A stretch of 46,592 nt of DNA from an uncultured Bacteroides sp. (GTDB taxonomy: Bacteria > Bacteroidota > Bacteroidia > Bacteroidales > Bacteroidaceae): NCBI RefSeq assembly GCF_905207245.1, contig NZ_CAJLKP010000050.1:1-46592 (forward strand). The letters are read 5' to 3'. The position numbers and the translations under genes are program-made. Below the pieces are notes generated by a model, which saw only the letters and a list, made by a program, of their open reading frames with translations, was not told the DNA's origin and ran no database searches. Positions 7,762 through 16,246 of this stretch are shown one piece after another (position 1 is the stretch's first letter; every line of letters begins with the position of its first letter).

Positions 7762-9312
7762 ATGAAAACACTATTATCAACCTATTTGCATGAGTTACAT
7801 ATTCCATTTACCAGAAGCTATGCCGATAAGCTTTTTGCAGAGCATCCGCATCGCTATAACTTGTATGGTTTATCGGATATGCTATCTGTATATAAGATAG
7901 AGAATGCAGGAATACAGGTGGAGGATAAGGACTTAAGAGAATTAGCTTCTCCTTTTGTGGCGCATGTCAGTAATGATTTTGTGGTAGTAAAGCGAATGTC
8001 TGATCAGGTGGTCGATTATGTTTGGCGTGAGAAAGAGATATCTGTGCCTGTAGATGAATTTAAAAAGCTATGGTCGGGTATCGCACTTGTTGCTGAACCG
8101 GGAGAATCTTCACGAGAACCGGAATATGAGAAGCACCGGAAGACTGCATTTTTTAATTCTGTCCAGAAAATAGGAGTGATTATGATTTTGGTTGTTTTAT
8201 TGGTCTTGGGGAGTTGGGAGCATCATTTATTCTCTTCTGTAACAGGTGGTTTCTTATTGTTTATTAATCTGGCAGGTGTTGGTGTAAGTTTTCTGTTGTT
8301 ATTGAAACAAGGCAAAGTACAGAGTGAGTATACTGATAAGATTTGTTCACTGTTTAAACAAGGTGATTGTAATAGTGTGTTAGAATCTGATGCAGCAAAA
8401 TTAGGAGGGACGTTTAGTTGGAGTGAAATAGGGCTTGGCTATTTCATTTCAAGTCTTACTTTGGTGGTATTTTATCCTCAATGGATGCCCTATTTTATAC
8501 TTGTCAACTTATTATCTTTGCCTTATACGGGTTGGAGTGTATGGTATCAGTATAAGGTTGCTAAACAATGGTGTCCGTTGTGCTTGTCTGTGTTGCTGCT
8601 TTTGTGGATGACGGCTATTGTGAATGTATTCGGGCAATGGAGACTACCAACTTTTGAGATGCAAGATATGCTATCTGTAGCTATACTTTATTTACTTCCT
8701 TTCTTGTCTTTACATCTGTTATCAGAACGTTGGTTCCGTTCGGAACAGTTGGAGAATGTGAAGTATGAATTGAATAATCTGAAAGCGTCAGAAAGCGTTT
8801 TTCTTTCTCAATTGGAGTTACAACCTCATTATGAAGTAAATCCGGCTACTTCTCAAATCGTTTGGGGACATCCGCAAGCAAAGTTGCGTATTACGGTCTT
8901 GACTAATCCTCATTGTAATCCATGTGCGCAGATGCATAAGCGCATTGGTGCATTGTTGAAGGAAATGGGAGATAAGGTTTGTGTTCAGTATATCTTTTCT
9001 TCCTTTAATAAGGAACTTGAAAAGAGTGCCCGATTTCTTCTTGCCGTTTATCAACAAGAGAATCATGAGAGAGCAGAAGCAATTTATAATGATTAGTTTG
9101 CTGGAAAGAAATATCTGGGAGAGACTTATATTCTAACGTTTGATTATGATTTGGAGTCTGTGGAAGTTAATCGTGAACTGAGTAAACATAAAGAGTGGCA
9201 ACTTGAAAACAGATTGACAGCAACTCCTACTGTTTTAATAAATGGTTATCTATTACCAGATAGTTATAAGATTGAAGATATGAGACATTTTGGAGATTTA
9301 AATATCAATTGA
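7762..9312 (+). pseudogene. C39-like/VKOR/thioredoxin disulfide protein, amber-interrupted
   Basis: The ATG at 7762 is preferred over a TTG at 7747. Domains in order: a C39-peptidase-like N-terminus (about 1-110) lacking the catalytic Cys; membrane helices (about 130-190); a VKOR domain with Cys195, Cys203 and the CPLC motif 271-274; and a thioredoxin fold with CNPC at 385-388. A TAG at 9094-9096 (codon 445) ends the frame early. The next 71 codons stay in frame to the TGA at 9310-9312 and still read as the end of a thioredoxin domain, including the cis-proline region ATPTVLING. Trp (TGG) at codon 445 is the likely ancestral residue. The intact protein would form disulfides in exported peptides. 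The truncated form keeps all CxxC motifs but loses the cis-Pro loop. Sequencing error or suppression is possible. Confidence 0.85.
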
Positions 9313-9351
9313 TATATAAATGTTACTGTGGAATATCGTAGGGCAGTAACG

Positions 9352-9368
9352 GTAATGGAGTAGCTAAC
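9352..9368 (+). promoter_or_regulatory. Conserved 5' leader motif, copy 3
   Basis: GTAATGGAGTAGCTAAC lies 36 nt before the third precursor. It survives although the surrounding leader no longer resembles copies 1 and 2, which argues for function. No TAnnTTTG promoter is obvious upstream here. Confidence 0.55.
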
Positions 9369-9404
9369 CATTATTGTAATTCATACGATAATACTTAAAA
9401 CTTT

Positions 9405-9638
9405 ATGCTTATGAAACGAATTCTGGATGCTTCGGAAATGAAGCAGATTCATGGTGGTGCAACAGTTTCAAATCTTTGTGCTTCAGGTGAAAAACTTTAC
9501 ACTTGTACTACCTATTATGTAGGTAGTACTATGACTAGTGAAGGCGTAGTGTGTGCTTCTTCTGCTACTGATGCCTCATCGTTAATTTCTATTCAGAGAG
9601 AATCAGAAGGAACTCAGGCTTTTGCTGTTTGTAATTAA
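9405..9638 (+). CDS. GG-leader secreted peptide precursor 3
   Basis: This 77-residue precursor has the leader MLMKRILDASEMKQIHGG (cleavage after Gly18 expected), the most divergent of the three yet with SEMKQ and GGA kept. Core cysteines are at 25, 34, 50 and 76, and LYTCT is retained. Its core lacks the basic residues of precursor 1 and is rich in Ser and Thr. It is followed by a hairpin and then by a propeller gene, repeating the peptide-propeller pairing. Confidence 0.83.
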   Translation: MLMKRILDASEMKQIHGGATVSNLCASGEKLYTCTTYYVGSTMTSEGVVCASSATDASSLISIQRESEGTQAFAVCN

Positions 9639-9649
9639 TTAGAACATGA

Positions 9650-9677
9650 CGGTGGTGAGATATAAAGCTTACCACCG
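9650..9677 (+). other. Hairpin between precursor 3 and propeller 5
   Basis: CGGTGGT at 9650-9656 pairs with ACCACCG at 9671-9677 across a 14-nt loop. No T-run follows, so it is not a standard terminator. Its position matches the terminator after precursor 1. It may stabilise the peptide mRNA end or act as an attenuator. Confidence 0.6.
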
Positions 9678-9691
9678 ATAATTACTAAAAT

Positions 9692-10810
9692 ATGAAACAA
9701 TATATTTATGGCTCATTTTTATGTTTGCTACTCTATTCTTGTATTAAAAGTGAAAGATATCCGTATTTACTCATTACTCCAGAAAACTTGATTAGCAAAT
9801 CATTAGAGTTGTCAGAATTAATAGATACAGTTATCTATATACCAATAGATACTACAGTTTTGATAAGGGGGTTAGGAAGGAGATTTTTAATTAATGATGA
9901 TTGTATGTTTTTTGACACGAATGAAGGAGTATTGAAATTCGATAAGCAAGGGAAGTTTTTGATGAAAATTGGTTGTGTCGGAGGTGCTCCTCAGGAATAT
10001 AGTAATTATAGAGCTATAGCGATGGATAAAGAAAATGAAAGGATATACGTTTATAGTTTGCCAAAGAAGCTTGCCGTTTATAATTTTGATGGAGTCTTTT
10101 TGAATTCTTCTTTAGTAGAACTCCCTGATGACGGTTTATATCCGGTGCAAATATATCATAGGAATGGACTTTTATATTTCTTTTATACGAATTGCTTGGG
10201 GGGAGAATCACGTAAGCCTTTGCATTGGGTAATTACGAATATGAAAGGAGAGTTAGTGACATGCTGGCGTGGCAGTGATACTCAATTGGGAGCTGATTAT
10301 GCGGCTTCTTTTGGAACGTTTGGAGTTAGTGTTAAAGATGAAAATTCATTTATATATTGGGACCTTTTTAATGATACAATTTTTCATGTTAAAGGAATGG
10401 AGCATGAAACAGCATATTTATGGGCTGAAGGGGAGTTTCGCTTGTTAGATACGGACAATTTTAATATTCCTAATGAAAACCGAAGAATATGTACAGCTTT
10501 TATTGATACGGATAATTTTTTATTGCTTCGTTGGTATACTATGCAGCATATTGGAATGCAGATGTTCTTTTCCTACTGTGATAAAAAGGAACATAGATGT
10601 TATAAATTAGACGATTTGTTGATATTCCCGAATACGAGGTTGTCTTTACTGAATCGCTATTTTACTTATGAATGCATAGATGGATATGGTTATCTCTTAA
10701 TGAGTGTAAAAGTTGGTGACTTACAAGATATAGCCTCGGTTTCTTTGGAACAATCATTCCTCAATGATGAAGAAAATATAGTACTAATAATGATGCGTTT
10801 GAAACAATAA
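9692..10810 (+). CDS. 6-bladed beta-propeller lipoprotein 5
   Basis: This is a 372-residue lipoprotein (MKQYIYGSFLCLLLYSC, Cys17). The propeller hallmark is altered to IGCVGGAPQEY near residue 90, and the ending is LIMMRLKQ. It is the last of the five propellers and stops 2 bp before the exporter gene, so it is probably translated from the same mRNA. The function is unknown; its location links the family to peptide export. Confidence 0.78.
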   Translation: MKQYIYGSFLCLLLYSCIKSERYPYLLITPENLISKSLELSELIDTVIYIPIDTTVLIRGLGRRFLINDDCMFFDTNEGVLKFDKQGKFLMKIGCVGGAPQEYSNYRAIAMDKENERIYVYSLPKKLAVYNFDGVFLNSSLVELPDDGLYPVQIYHRNGLLYFFYTNCLGGESRKPLHWVITNMKGELVTCWRGSDTQLGADYAASFGTFGVSVKDENSFIYWDLFNDTIFHVKGMEHETAYLWAEGEFRLLDTDNFNIPNENRRICTAFIDTDNFLLLRWYTMQHIGMQMFFSYCDKKEHRCYKLDDLLIFPNTRLSLLNRYFTYECIDGYGYLLMSVKVGDLQDIASVSLEQSFLNDEENIVLIMMRLKQ

Positions 10811-10812
10811 AA

Positions 10813-13020
10813 ATGAAACATTCATTTCCATACTATCACCAGGCGGATGCGATGGATTGTGGTCCTACTTGTTTGCGTATGATTGCTAAATACTATGGTA
10901 AGAGCTATTCATTGCAGACGTTGCGGGCGCGTTCGTTCATATCTCGCGAAGGAGTATCGCTTTTGGGCATCAGTGATGCGGGAGAGGCTATTGGCTTTCG
11001 TACGGCGGGTGTCCATGTTTCATTTGACCAATTGATTACAGATGTACCGTTACCTTGCATCTTACATTGGAACCAAAACCATTTTGTAGTTTGCTATGGC
11101 ATTAAAAAAAGAAAAGGGGAATATTGGTTTCAGATTGCTGATCCCGGAAAACAGATGGTGACTTATAATGAACAGGAATTTAAGAAGTGCTGGTTGTCGA
11201 CAAGGACAGAGGGGGAAGATGTCGGTACAGCATTGATATTGGAACCCGGCCCCGATTTCTACCATCGTGAGGATGAACCGGAAATTAGAGAAAGAGGATT
11301 GCTTTTTTTTCTGAGATATCTCACCCCTTATAAGAAACAACTAATACAACTGATATTAGGGCTGTTGACTGTCAGTCTGTTGCAACTCATCCTTCCTTTT
11401 CTTACACAATCATTGGTGGATGTCGGCATACGAGACAGCAATCTGAACTTTATAATACTGGTACTGGTGGCCCAAGTCATAATTTCTGTTTCACAACTGT
11501 CGGTAGAGTTTATCCGTAGCTGGATATTATTGCATGTCAACACGAGGATTACCATATCATTGATATCTGATTTTTTAGCAAAATTGATGAAACTGCCATT
11601 GCATTTCTTTGACTCGAAAATGGTAGGTGATATTATGCAACGTATCGGTGATCATGAACGTATTAAAACGTTCCTGACAGGGTCATCTATTACCACACTC
11701 TTTTCCTTTGTCAATTTCTTTATTTTTGCCTTTGTACTTGCTTATTATAATCTCACAGTATTAGGTATTTTCTTATTAGGCAATACTTTGTACGTTTGTT
11801 GGATACTTGTTTTCATGAAGTACCGGCGTGAACTGGACATACGACGCTTTGCACAAGCTGCCGGAGAACAAAGCAGTCTGATACAGATGGTGACTGCCAT
11901 GCAGGAAATCAAGTTGAACAACTGTGAAACGCAAAAACGCTGGCAATGGGAACGTATACAGGTGAAACTGTTCAAAATTAGCATAAAAGGTTTGGCACTG
12001 GGACAAATTCAGCAAGTGGGTTCCATATTCTTTAATCAAACTACCAATATTGTGATTTCCTTTATTGCGGCAAAAGCCGTAATAGATGGGCAGATGACGT
12101 TGGGTATGATGATGTCTCTGACCTATATTATCGGTCAGTTGAGTTCTCCGGTGTCTTCTTTTATTGGTTTTGCACAGCAATTTCAGGATGCGAAGATTAG
12201 CTTGGAACGTCTGAATGAGATACATAGCAAAAGGGATGAAGAACAGGATATCTCATCGAAACTGACGGTGTTGCCGGAAAAGGGAGATATCCGGATCGAG
12301 AATCTGTCGTTCAGTTATGATGGTGCGGACAGGGATTATGTGCTGGATGATATTTCTCTTCATATTCTCCGGCATAGGGTGACAGCTATTGTTGGAGCGA
12401 GTGGAAGCGGTAAAACCACTCTGATAAAGTTGATGCTCGGCTTCTATACTCCCAATAAAGGAGTTGTCAAAATACAGGACACCCCGTTGGAAAATATTAA
12501 TCCGCATCTATGGCGTGCCCGAACCGGCTCTGTGATGCAGGACGGTTTCATCTTTTCTGAAACAATTGCCCGGAATATTGCAGTGGGCGAAGAGCAGATT
12601 GATATTGAACGTTTGCGGCATGCTGTGACTATTGCAAATATTCGTGATTTTATAGATTCTCTACCGTTGGGATATAATACTAAAATTGGTATGGAAGGAA
12701 ATGGTATCAGTCAGGGACAAAGACAACGCATTTTGATAGCCCGTGCCGTTTATAAGAATCCGGATTATCTGTTTTTTGATGAAGCTACTAATGCCTTGGA
12801 TGCCAATAACGAACGTGAGATTATGGAACATTTGTACGAATTTTATAAGGGCAAGACGGTCGTGGTGGTGGCTCATCGGTTGAGTACGGTGAGAGATGCG
12901 GACAACATAATAGTGCTGGATAGAGGGAGGATTGCGGAAGAGGGAACTCACCGGGAACTGACTGAGCGGAAAGGTTTGTATTATCAGTTGGTGAAAAATC
13001 AATTGGAACTGGGTAATTAG
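10813..13020 (+). CDS. C39 peptidase-containing ABC peptide exporter
   Basis: This 735-residue protein has the peptidase-ABC (PCAT) layout. The N-terminal C39 peptidase has catalytic Cys16 in MDCGPTC, His90 in WNQNHFVV and Asp110 in ADPG. About five to six membrane helices span roughly 160-450. The C-terminal ATPase has Walker A GASGSGKTT (about 528), an ISQGQRQR signature (about 635), Walker B LFFDEATNALD (about 655) and an H-loop AHRLST (about 690). It is expected to cut precursor leaders after Gly-Gly in the cytoplasm and export the cores using ATP. All key residues are present, so it should be active. The signature ISQGQ differs from canonical LSGGQ, as is common in this family. Confidence 0.95.
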   Translation: MKHSFPYYHQADAMDCGPTCLRMIAKYYGKSYSLQTLRARSFISREGVSLLGISDAGEAIGFRTAGVHVSFDQLITDVPLPCILHWNQNHFVVCYGIKKRKGEYWFQIADPGKQMVTYNEQEFKKCWLSTRTEGEDVGTALILEPGPDFYHREDEPEIRERGLLFFLRYLTPYKKQLIQLILGLLTVSLLQLILPFLTQSLVDVGIRDSNLNFIILVLVAQVIISVSQLSVEFIRSWILLHVNTRITISLISDFLAKLMKLPLHFFDSKMVGDIMQRIGDHERIKTFLTGSSITTLFSFVNFFIFAFVLAYYNLTVLGIFLLGNTLYVCWILVFMKYRRELDIRRFAQAAGEQSSLIQMVTAMQEIKLNNCETQKRWQWERIQVKLFKISIKGLALGQIQQVGSIFFNQTTNIVISFIAAKAVIDGQMTLGMMMSLTYIIGQLSSPVSSFIGFAQQFQDAKISLERLNEIHSKRDEEQDISSKLTVLPEKGDIRIENLSFSYDGADRDYVLDDISLHILRHRVTAIVGASGSGKTTLIKLMLGFYTPNKGVVKIQDTPLENINPHLWRARTGSVMQDGFIFSETIARNIAVGEEQIDIERLRHAVTIANIRDFIDSLPLGYNTKIGMEGNGISQGQRQRILIARAVYKNPDYLFFDEATNALDANNEREIMEHLYEFYKGKTVVVVAHRLSTVRDADNIIVLDRGRIAEEGTHRELTERKGLYYQLVKNQLELGN

Positions 13021-13039
13021 AAATTTGTAACTCAATACT

Positions 13040-14350
13040 GTGGAAGAGGAGAAGAAATATAAAGAGATAGAACTGCGTAGCGAAGAAGTGCAGGAAGTAA
13101 TGAATCACATTTCACCTTGGGTGGTGAGGTGGGGGATAACGGTGCTGTTTATTATTCTGCTTGTTATATTGGTTGGGTGCTGGGTGTTTCGATACCCGGA
13201 TGTGCTACAAGCGGAAGTGACTTTGACAACTGAAGAACCTCCGGCCTTTATCCTGGCACGTTCAGCAGGAAAGATTGATACGTTGTATATAAATAATGGT
13301 GGCATGGTGCAGGCAGGCGAGCGTTTGGGGGTAATTCAGAATACTTCTGTTACTGAAGATGTACTGTGGCTGACAGATTGTATGAAAGAATGGAAAGAGG
13401 CCGGTTATGAACCGGATAAGGGAGCGGACTATTTTATAGGTAAACGCTTGCAATTAGGGGAACTGCAATCGGTGTACGCTTCTTTCATGATTGCTCTTTC
13501 GGATTATATCCGTTTTATTGAGCAGGACTATTACACAAAGAAATTGAATGCCGGAAGAAAGCAGTTGGACGGGCAACGTTCTTATCTCAATCTGGTGCAG
13601 CGTGAGCATACATTGACTGAAAAAGAAATGAAATTGGCGCAAAGTATGTATGACCGGGATTCCATCCTTTTTGAAGGAGATGCTATGATTGCAGCAGAAT
13701 TTGAAGAGTCGGGTAGCCGTTATTTGCAGAGTCTGCGTACCAAGGAAACTTCCGGTATGAGTTTGTTGCAAGCTGAAATGCAATTGGAGCAGCAAGAAGA
13801 AAATTTATTGGATTTGGGCAAGCAGGCTTATGATGAAGAACAAAACCACAGACTTGAATTGAAGAATGCAGTAGAACAGCTTGAAGCTCAATTGAGTTCG
13901 TGGGAACAGAGCTATTTGTTCTGTAGTCCGATTTGTGGCAAGGTAACTTTTATGACGGTTTGGAGCCGTAATCAGAATGTAGAATCGGGGGAGACAGTTT
14001 TTGTGGTACAACCTTCGAAAGATTCGAAAGTCGTTGGAAAGGCAAAACTTCCTTTGCAGGGTTCAGGAAAGGTACAGATAGGACAGAAAGTACATGTGCG
14101 TATGGATAATTATCCTGATCAGGAATTTGGTTATGTAAAAGGAAGGGTGGAAAGTATTTCTCCGGTTCCGACAGAAGACGGAGTATATATTGTGGAAGTC
14201 GCTTTGCCGGATGGCTTACATACAAACTATGGCAGAACGCTTCCCACAGTACGCGAATTGAAAGGGACAGCGGATATTATATTGGCGGACAGGAATGTAT
14301 TGGAGCGTTTATTAGCTCCGTTAAGGAAGATAGTGGAATACGAAGACTAA
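13040..14350 (+). CDS. HlyD-family periplasmic adaptor of the peptide exporter
   Basis: This 436-residue membrane fusion protein uses a GTG start at 13040, 19 bp after the exporter. It has one N-terminal membrane helix (about 30-53), a first lipoyl half (KIDTLYINNGGMVQAGERL, about 78-97), a long coiled-coil hairpin (about 150-290), a second lipoyl half with SPICGKVTF (about 298) and a beta-barrel end. It would bridge the inner-membrane ABC exporter to an outer-membrane channel. No TolC homologue is encoded nearby, so a channel from elsewhere must be used. It is the last gene of the peptide locus. Confidence 0.92.
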   Translation: MEEEKKYKEIELRSEEVQEVMNHISPWVVRWGITVLFIILLVILVGCWVFRYPDVLQAEVTLTTEEPPAFILARSAGKIDTLYINNGGMVQAGERLGVIQNTSVTEDVLWLTDCMKEWKEAGYEPDKGADYFIGKRLQLGELQSVYASFMIALSDYIRFIEQDYYTKKLNAGRKQLDGQRSYLNLVQREHTLTEKEMKLAQSMYDRDSILFEGDAMIAAEFEESGSRYLQSLRTKETSGMSLLQAEMQLEQQEENLLDLGKQAYDEEQNHRLELKNAVEQLEAQLSSWEQSYLFCSPICGKVTFMTVWSRNQNVESGETVFVVQPSKDSKVVGKAKLPLQGSGKVQIGQKVHVRMDNYPDQEFGYVKGRVESISPVPTEDGVYIVEVALPDGLHTNYGRTLPTVRELKGTADIILADRNVLERLLAPLRKIVEYED

Positions 14351-14366
14351 ATAAAACTTTCGTTAC

Positions 14367-14400
14367 TTTCCATCAACTCCCGAACTTTTTCGTACTTTTG
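14367..14400 (+). promoter_or_regulatory. Promoter of the nrnA-like gene
   Basis: TTTC at 14367-14370, about 22 bp, then TACTTTTG at 14393-14400 fits TAnnTTTG with a slightly long spacer. It marks the start of a transcription unit separate from the peptide locus. Confidence 0.55.
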
Positions 14401-14466
14401 CCCCTTCATATTATGAGTAGATGAATGGAATTATTCCGATTGTCTATTTCTAAATCATAAAAGTAT

Positions 14467-15504
14467 ATGTTGACCAAAGTAATTGAACAAGCCAAGATAG
14501 ACCGCTTTTCCAGATGGATGGGACATGCGGAAAGAATAGTTATCGTAGCCCATGTGGCGCCGGATGGTGATGCCATCGGTTCTTCCCTGGGACTATGGCA
14601 TTTCCTTAATTCACAAGATAAGACGGCAAACGTCATTGTGCCGAATGCTTTCCCCGATTTCCTGAAGTGGATGCCGGGCAGCAAAGATGTGTTGCTTTAT
14701 GACCGCTACAAAGAGTTTGCCGACAAATTGATAGCTGAGGCGGAAATCATTTGTTGTCTGGACTTCAATGCTTTGAGCCGTATAGATGCAATGGCGGACG
14801 CTATAAAGGCTGCCAAAGGGAAGAAAATATTGGTAGACCACCACTTGTATCCCGAAGAATTCTGTGATATTACTATTTCACATCCCAGCATATCATCCAC
14901 TTCCGAACTTGTATTCCGGTTGATATGCCGCATGGGGTATTTCAACGAGATAACTAAACAGGGAGCTGAGTGCATTTATACCGGTATGATGACCGATACA
15001 GGTGGTTTCACTTATAACTCCAACAATCGGGAGATTTATTTCATCATCGGAGAACTGCTTTCCAAAGGCATCGACAAAGATGATATTTACCGAAAAGTTT
15101 ATAATACTTATTCCGAAAGCCGCTTGCGGCTGATGGGGTATGTGCTTTCGCAAATGCGGGTGTATCCCGATTATCATGCAGCTCTGATATCATTGACTAA
15201 AAATGAACAGGGACGTTTCAATTATATCCGTGGTGACAGTGAGGGGTTTGTAAATATTCCTTTGAGCATAAAGGATGTGGTTTTCTCCTGTTTCCTGCGT
15301 GAGGATACGGAAAAGCCGATGATTAAAGTTTCGTTGCGTTCGGTGGGTACGTTCCCCTGCAATCAGTTGGCTGCCGAGTTCTTTAATGGAGGCGGACATT
15401 TGAATGCTTCCGGTGGCGAATTTTATGGTACGATAGACGAAGCGAAAAAGGTTTTGGAACGCGCTTTGGAAAAGTTCAAGCCTCTGCTGAATGCGAAAGG
15501 ATAA
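14467..15504 (+). CDS. nrnA: DHH-family oligoribonuclease / pAp phosphatase
   Basis: This 345-residue protein has the DHH-DHHA1 layout. Metal ligands lie in HVAPDGDA (His29, Asp33, Asp35), CLDFN (about 97-101) and VDHH (Asp124, His125, His126), with a C-terminal GGGHLNASGG substrate loop. NrnA-type enzymes degrade 2-5-nt RNA oligomers and remove the 3' phosphate from pAp in the cytoplasm. Length and motif order are normal. It begins a housekeeping block unrelated to peptide export. Confidence 0.9.
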   Translation: MLTKVIEQAKIDRFSRWMGHAERIVIVAHVAPDGDAIGSSLGLWHFLNSQDKTANVIVPNAFPDFLKWMPGSKDVLLYDRYKEFADKLIAEAEIICCLDFNALSRIDAMADAIKAAKGKKILVDHHLYPEEFCDITISHPSISSTSELVFRLICRMGYFNEITKQGAECIYTGMMTDTGGFTYNSNNREIYFIIGELLSKGIDKDDIYRKVYNTYSESRLRLMGYVLSQMRVYPDYHAALISLTKNEQGRFNYIRGDSEGFVNIPLSIKDVVFSCFLREDTEKPMIKVSLRSVGTFPCNQLAAEFFNGGGHLNASGGEFYGTIDEAKKVLERALEKFKPLLNAKG

Positions 15505-15552
15505 AAAAAGTGAGGCATAAAGGTTAAAAGATACGAAGTTTCTACGTAGGGC

Positions 15553-15583
15553 TTTCAACTTTCAACGAAATCGAATACTTTTG
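15553..15583 (+). promoter_or_regulatory. Promoter of the DUF4827-glmM unit
   Basis: TTTC at 15553-15556, 19 bp, then TACTTTTG at 15576-15583 is a good Bacteroides promoter about 25 bp ahead of the lipoprotein start. Confidence 0.65.
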
Positions 15584-15607
15584 TACGGAATTACTAAATA
15601 ACAGATA

Positions 15608-16207
15608 ATGAAGAAACTTACATTGTTTTTTTTAGCTTTGCTGGCATGTGGCTTGGGTTTTCAAGCTTGCGATAATACCAAGACTTATGCAGAAATGCTG
15701 GAGGATGAGAAAGATGCCATTAAAGCATTCATCAGAGACAGTAGTATAACTGTTATATCTCAGACGGAATTTTATAGAAACGACTCGACTACGGATACGC
15801 TTAAGAATGAATATGTGCAGCTCGCCAGCGGCGTGTATATGCAGATAGTGGATAAAGGTTCCAAAAATCCAGCTGATACCGTGAAACCTAATGACCAGAT
15901 ATTGGTTCGTTTCATGGAATATAGCCTTATGAGTAAGGTGGTAACCTTGTCTAATCTGGACTATGCGGAAGTAGTGGATGAATTTAATTATAGAGTAACG
16001 AGTTCTTCTATTGCCGGTCAATTTACACAAGGATTTATGCTTTATTATGGTACTTCTGTGCCTGCCGGTTGGTTGGTTCCATTGGCTTACGTGCGTGACG
16101 GAGCACATGTAAAATTGATTGTTCCTTCCAAGATGGGACATAATTCGGCAATGCAGCAGGTAAATCCTTATTACTATGATATCCGTAAATATCAAATCTA
16201 TAGATGA
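15608..16207 (+). CDS. DUF4827 lipoprotein
   Basis: This 199-residue protein has a lipoprotein signal (MKKLTLFFLALLACGLGFQAC, Cys21). The rest matches the DUF4827 family of Bacteroides, whose fold resembles FKBP-type domains (PNDQILVRFMEYSL, LVPLAYVRDGAHVKLIVPS). No peptidyl-prolyl isomerase activity has been assigned. It lies 39 bp before glmM, a neighbour often seen in this group, and probably shares its transcript. Confidence 0.8.
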   Translation: MKKLTLFFLALLACGLGFQACDNTKTYAEMLEDEKDAIKAFIRDSSITVISQTEFYRNDSTTDTLKNEYVQLASGVYMQIVDKGSKNPADTVKPNDQILVRFMEYSLMSKVVTLSNLDYAEVVDEFNYRVTSSSIAGQFTQGFMLYYGTSVPAGWLVPLAYVRDGAHVKLIVPSKMGHNSAMQQVNPYYYDIRKYQIYR

Positions 16208-16246
16208 TATAGTATAACCAAACAATCTCTTAATTTATTTACCTAA

